A DNA stretch of 64,000 bases from Breviolum minutum Mf 1.05b.01 (lineage: Eukaryota > Sar > Dinophyceae > Suessiales > Symbiodiniaceae). Below, in pieces: positions 60,771 to 64,000 of this stretch (the stretch's first letter is position 1; each line of letters begins with the position of its first letter). Location of the stretch: positions 1 through 64,000 of the forward strand of contig DF241460.1 in NCBI GenBank assembly GCA_000507305.1, given 5' to 3'. A program made the position numbers and the translations under genes. The notes beneath the pieces were generated by a model. The model made no database searches. It saw only the letters and a program-made list of their open reading frames with translations, and was not told the origin of the DNA.

Positions 60771-61705
60771 CAGTCCCGAAATTGTAAAAATTGAATTCAA
60801 TACCCACCTGGAACCCAAATGACCCTGGTTTTGGTTGGAAAAAGCCTTGTTTTGATGGGTTGCCCTTCAAAAATAGAGGTCAAAAAAAGGCTCTACGCAG
60901 CCAATGTTTCACAATCTTAATTTCTCCAACTCCAGAGTTGTTTTTTTGTCGTCTCCAAAACGGGCAATGTTCAATCGCTACTTTTAATACACGAAATCCT
61001 GTACCACTACAGTATCCCATTAAGGGTTCCGTTTGAATCAAGATTGGCTTACTGATTTTGTGTATTAACCACATGTATGTTCTGAAGGCAAAATTTACCA
61101 ACCTTCCCCCCGAAACTCAACGTTGAGGTGCCAAGCTGGGGTCGAAGGTGGTCAAAGGAAATCGGAGACGTGACACAAACACAACCGCTTTCGAACCGAA
61201 AAATTCAACAATATTGTTTTGTTCACAAAACCTTGGAAATTGCATTCTCGCACAATCGCCTCAATTCAACAAATGATATATCAGACACATGACGACAATT
61301 TGCACACTCACCTGGACTTAAAGAAATATGTTGGAATTTATAGGAGTTTGCTGAAACCCCAACATAAACGAATTGCAGGTGTTTCTATGTACAAAGAGAA
61401 GTTTGGTGCAAACGTGAGCGCGCCCTAAATGAAATCGAGTCACCTAAGCCTCATATACGACACTGCCTCCGGATAATCCCACCTGATTCTTGCAAAATAG
61501 AACCGCAGGCAAATTTAATTTGGATGTCACGAAATATGACAATCATGTCTATGTTCGCTCATCTTTTCAAACATGATTTGGACTATCCACAATGTTAACT
61601 AATGGTGTTTTTTGAGCACGTGGTGCTTTCTTCACCCCCCAACGCAAAAGTATCGGGGATGGTTTTCATTGGATAGGCAATAAAAAGTCTGAATGAGCAC
61701 ACCAC

Positions 61706-62602
61706 GGATCCAATGCAGACGATCTGCGCGCACGGAACCGTACGGGTGGAACGGATTTAGACTTATGTGAATATCGCTCTACAAATCGGAGAACGCCTTG
61801 TAGACTATAGGCTATAAGCATGAAAAAAAAAATCCTCCCATTCATCAAGGCGGTACCCTCCCATTCATCAAGTCGACACAAACCACAGAACAAGAAAGCA
61901 CTAAACAAACAGCAAAACGACAGCGGCAGAATTGGAGTTTATCGATCATACTGCCCATTACCGATCACATTTTTCCAAGTCAATGTGAAACGAAAAGGTG
62001 AAAAAAAGGTATTCCACCCACTCACCCAGTACTGCTTCAGATCCATGTAGTCTCATACAAATGTTCAATAAACATCCTTGGAGCTGCTGCACGCCAGAGA
62101 CAATCGTTCGTCCACAAAATCGGTGCAAAATGTGAACAAACACATCACGATCTCGTTTGGCTGTGCATCGTGCAATCAAATCGGAAAGAAAGTTCGTGGC
62201 GAAATAATGCCCATTTTCCGCATTATGATTGGCAAAACAACCAGAATAGTAGGCACCTCCTCCTCTTCCTTTGTCAACATGCAAACGGAGCTGACCTTAC
62301 GGCACCCAGCATTGAAACTGTCAAAAAGCATCCACTTGCTTTTTTAGACGCGCAGCCAAAATCAGCCAATTGCAGAGTTCAGATGTTTTCCATTTTCCTG
62401 TTCCTTGTTTTGGACGTAAAGTTTTTGTGTCACGGGCCTCGTTACCTGCTGGTTTGGTGGCCCACTACTTCTGCTTGGAGTCGAACCCCATTTAAAGTTT
62501 TGACAGAATGTACCAGAGCAGTCTCTGCCGCAGCACTTTGTTCACGAACGTTATCACAGGTTTCGCATGTGCAAAGTTGTGCCCAAGCAGTCCCTTCCAT
62601 AC
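61706..62602 (-). CDS. Three-exon gene segment, unknown protein
   Basis: Exons 62602-62450, 62268-62026 and 61798-61706. Exon 1 reads WAQLCTCETCDNVREQS with closely spaced Cys. Exon 2 reads NGHYFATNFLSDLIARCT, then VFVHILHRFCGRTIVSGVQQ and CLLNICMRLHGSEAVL. Exon 3 reads GVLRFVERYSHKSKSVPP. The exon 2/3 join (CTGG|GTGAGT to CAAG|GCGTTC) keeps frame and has a strong GT donor; exon 1/2 keeps frame with a GC donor. The Cys pairs in exon 1 could bind metal. The family is not recognised; more exons are likely on both sides. Confidence 0.6.
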
Positions 62603-62705
62603 CTTTCTTAACACAAACACTTGAACAGATTCGACAACCCGTTCATAGTTCTATGTGTGACATCCAGCAGAATCGCCGACCCTTCCAAAGGCGAAGAAAA
62701 AGAAA

Positions 62706-62750
<45 letters not shown>

Positions 62751-62795
62751 CCAAGAAACAACAACAACAACCAAGAAACAACAACAACAACCAAG

Positions 62796-62843
<48 letters not shown>

Positions 62844-62979
62844 AACAACAACAACAACCANNNNNNNNNNNNNNNNNNNNNNNNNNNNNNNNNNNNNNNN
62901 NNNNNNNNNNNNNNNNNNNNNNNNNNNNNNNNNNNNNNNNNNNNNNNNNNNNNNNNNNNNNNNNNNNNNNNNNNNNNNC

Positions 62980-63053
<74 letters not shown>

Positions 63054-63055
63054 CC

Positions 63056-63092
<37 letters not shown>

Positions 63093-63115
63093 AACAACAA
63101 CCAACAACAACGAAA
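62706..63115. repeat. (CAA)n array around an assembly gap
   Basis: CAA units with interruptions CCAAGAAA run on both sides of the gap. All long Asn/Thr/Gln or Val/Cys/Leu frames over this region are repeat artefacts. Confidence 0.97.
62862..62978. other. Assembly gap (run of N)
   Basis: About 117 undetermined bases inside the (CAA)n array; the true array length is unknown. Confidence 0.99.
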
Positions 63116-63400
63116 CAACAACCAACAACAACCAAGAAACAGCAACCAAGAACAAATAACCAAGAAACAACAACCAAGAAACAATAACAAGGAACAACAA
63201 CCAAGGAACAACAACCCAGCAACCACAACCAATAAACAACAACCAAGAAACCATTACCAAGAAACAAGAAACAACAACCAAGAAACAACCAAGAAACAAC
63301 CAAGAACCAACAACCTAGAACCAACAACCAAGAACCAAAAACCTAGAAGTAACAACCAAGAAATAACAACCAAGAACCAAAACATAGAAAAAACTAGGTC
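63116..63400. repeat. Degenerate CAACCAAGAA tandem repeat
   Basis: Past the pure CAA array the sequence becomes irregular repeats of AACAACCAAGAA and ACCAAGAACCAACAACC, a decayed extension of the array. Confidence 0.85.
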
Positions 63401-63464
63401 CCATGTGAGTACCCGAAAGAACCCAGCCCAATAGTAGCAAACAAAACATGAAAATAAACGGTCA

Positions 63465-63720
63465 TGATTTCCTGTCTTGTTTTCTCTCAGGGAAACAACA
63501 ATTACAGTACGGCCATAACGTTTCATCGGACCTGTTTTTGCGAAGAGTTTTCTTGTAACTACAGGTAACAAGAGTGACCATGACAAGAAAGCCGGCCGAT
63601 GATTGAATTGGAGTTTCAGTGGAAGCAATCCATTCAAGCTCCTGCCCTCCAGTGGCATTATCATTCATGTCATCTTTATTAACAAGGATCCTTCTGAGAT
63701 CTAATAAACATAGTGCTGCC
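63465..63720 (-). CDS. Possible coding exon, unknown
   Basis: The minus strand reads LCLLDLRRILVNKDDMND, then SSAGFLVMVTLVTC and KKTLRKNRSDETLWPYC. Edges not fixed; two frames are open. Confidence 0.28.
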
Positions 63721-64000
63721 ACAGATCCGCAGCAATACTAAAAAGGAGAATACTAAACACTCGTTCTAGGTTGAGAAGGAATCCGCACTAATAAGACAAA
63801 AATCCAGAAAGCTTTAGGGTAAAAACCCTAAAGTTTCTGGTTTCTGCATGTTTCTCTTCGTTGATGTTTCACGGGGTCTTACAAGAGATTAGTTAAGTTG
63901 CTTCGCTCTCTAAACTTTCAGGCACGCCGTCGATCCATCTGCGATTTCAATTTTACTGTTCGGCTAGAAAGGATTGTCAGACCATTTGTCAGCGGTGCTT

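Noticed and set aside
62170..63159. 329-codon plus-strand frame and several minus frames over the repeat
   Set aside because: They run through the (CAA)n array and the N gap; the peptide is poly-Asn or poly-Val/Cys/Leu and reflects the repeat.
1..64000. CRISPR arrays, bacterial operons, rRNA genes
   Set aside because: No regularly spaced repeats with spacers, no ribosome-binding sites before frames and no rRNA-like blocks were seen; the sequence is eukaryotic.

Overview
The window looks like nuclear DNA of a dinoflagellate, most likely in or near the Suessiales/Symbiodiniaceae. No database was available, so this rests on four things read from the sequence. (1) Every confidently recognised gene is on the minus strand, as in unidirectional dinoflagellate gene clusters. 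(2) Exons are short (24-250 bp, one of about 1 kb) and introns long. Of 26 junctions I could fix by reading frame, 13 donors are GT, 9 GC and 4 GA; the acceptor is AG, nearly always followed by an exonic G. (3) One gene carries the CxPCxFF...GCxxGxxCxFCHLC zinc finger known from dinoflagellate proteins. (4) Intergenic and intronic DNA is full of small fold-back elements and (CAA)n/(TTG)n arrays. Because exons are so short, most long open frames in any six-frame view are not genes.

Layout, read 5' to 3' on the minus strand from the right end: a (CAA)n region with a sequencing gap (63.4-62.7 kb); a three-exon unknown gene (62.6-61.7 kb); unknown coding exons including a Pro-rich one (60.8-54.4 kb); the 5' exons of ribosomal protein uS17/RPS11 (53.44-50.59 kb); a 12-exon gene for a repeat-module protein of about 710 residues with an NTF2-like domain (48.98-38.19 kb); unknown exons (37.8-36.2 kb); a 3' exon of RPS11 (34.80-34.74 kb); the first four exons of a short-chain dehydrogenase/reductase, SDR (32.1-30.47 kb); two 3' exons of a CCCH zinc-finger gene (29.93-28.76 kb); unknown exons (27.3-20.9 kb); the rest of the SDR gene (18.45-8.36 kb); and further unknown exons, one SGNH-hydrolase-like (6.3-0.3 kb).

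The most unusual points are: RPS11 and the SDR gene are each cut by a 12-16 kb stretch carrying exons of other genes on the same strand; a large three-module protein gene contains a single-base frame break; and a 113-bp hairpin element makes up an entire intron, as an introner would. All protein names are by recognition of motifs. Exon edges marked approximate are not fixed by frame.
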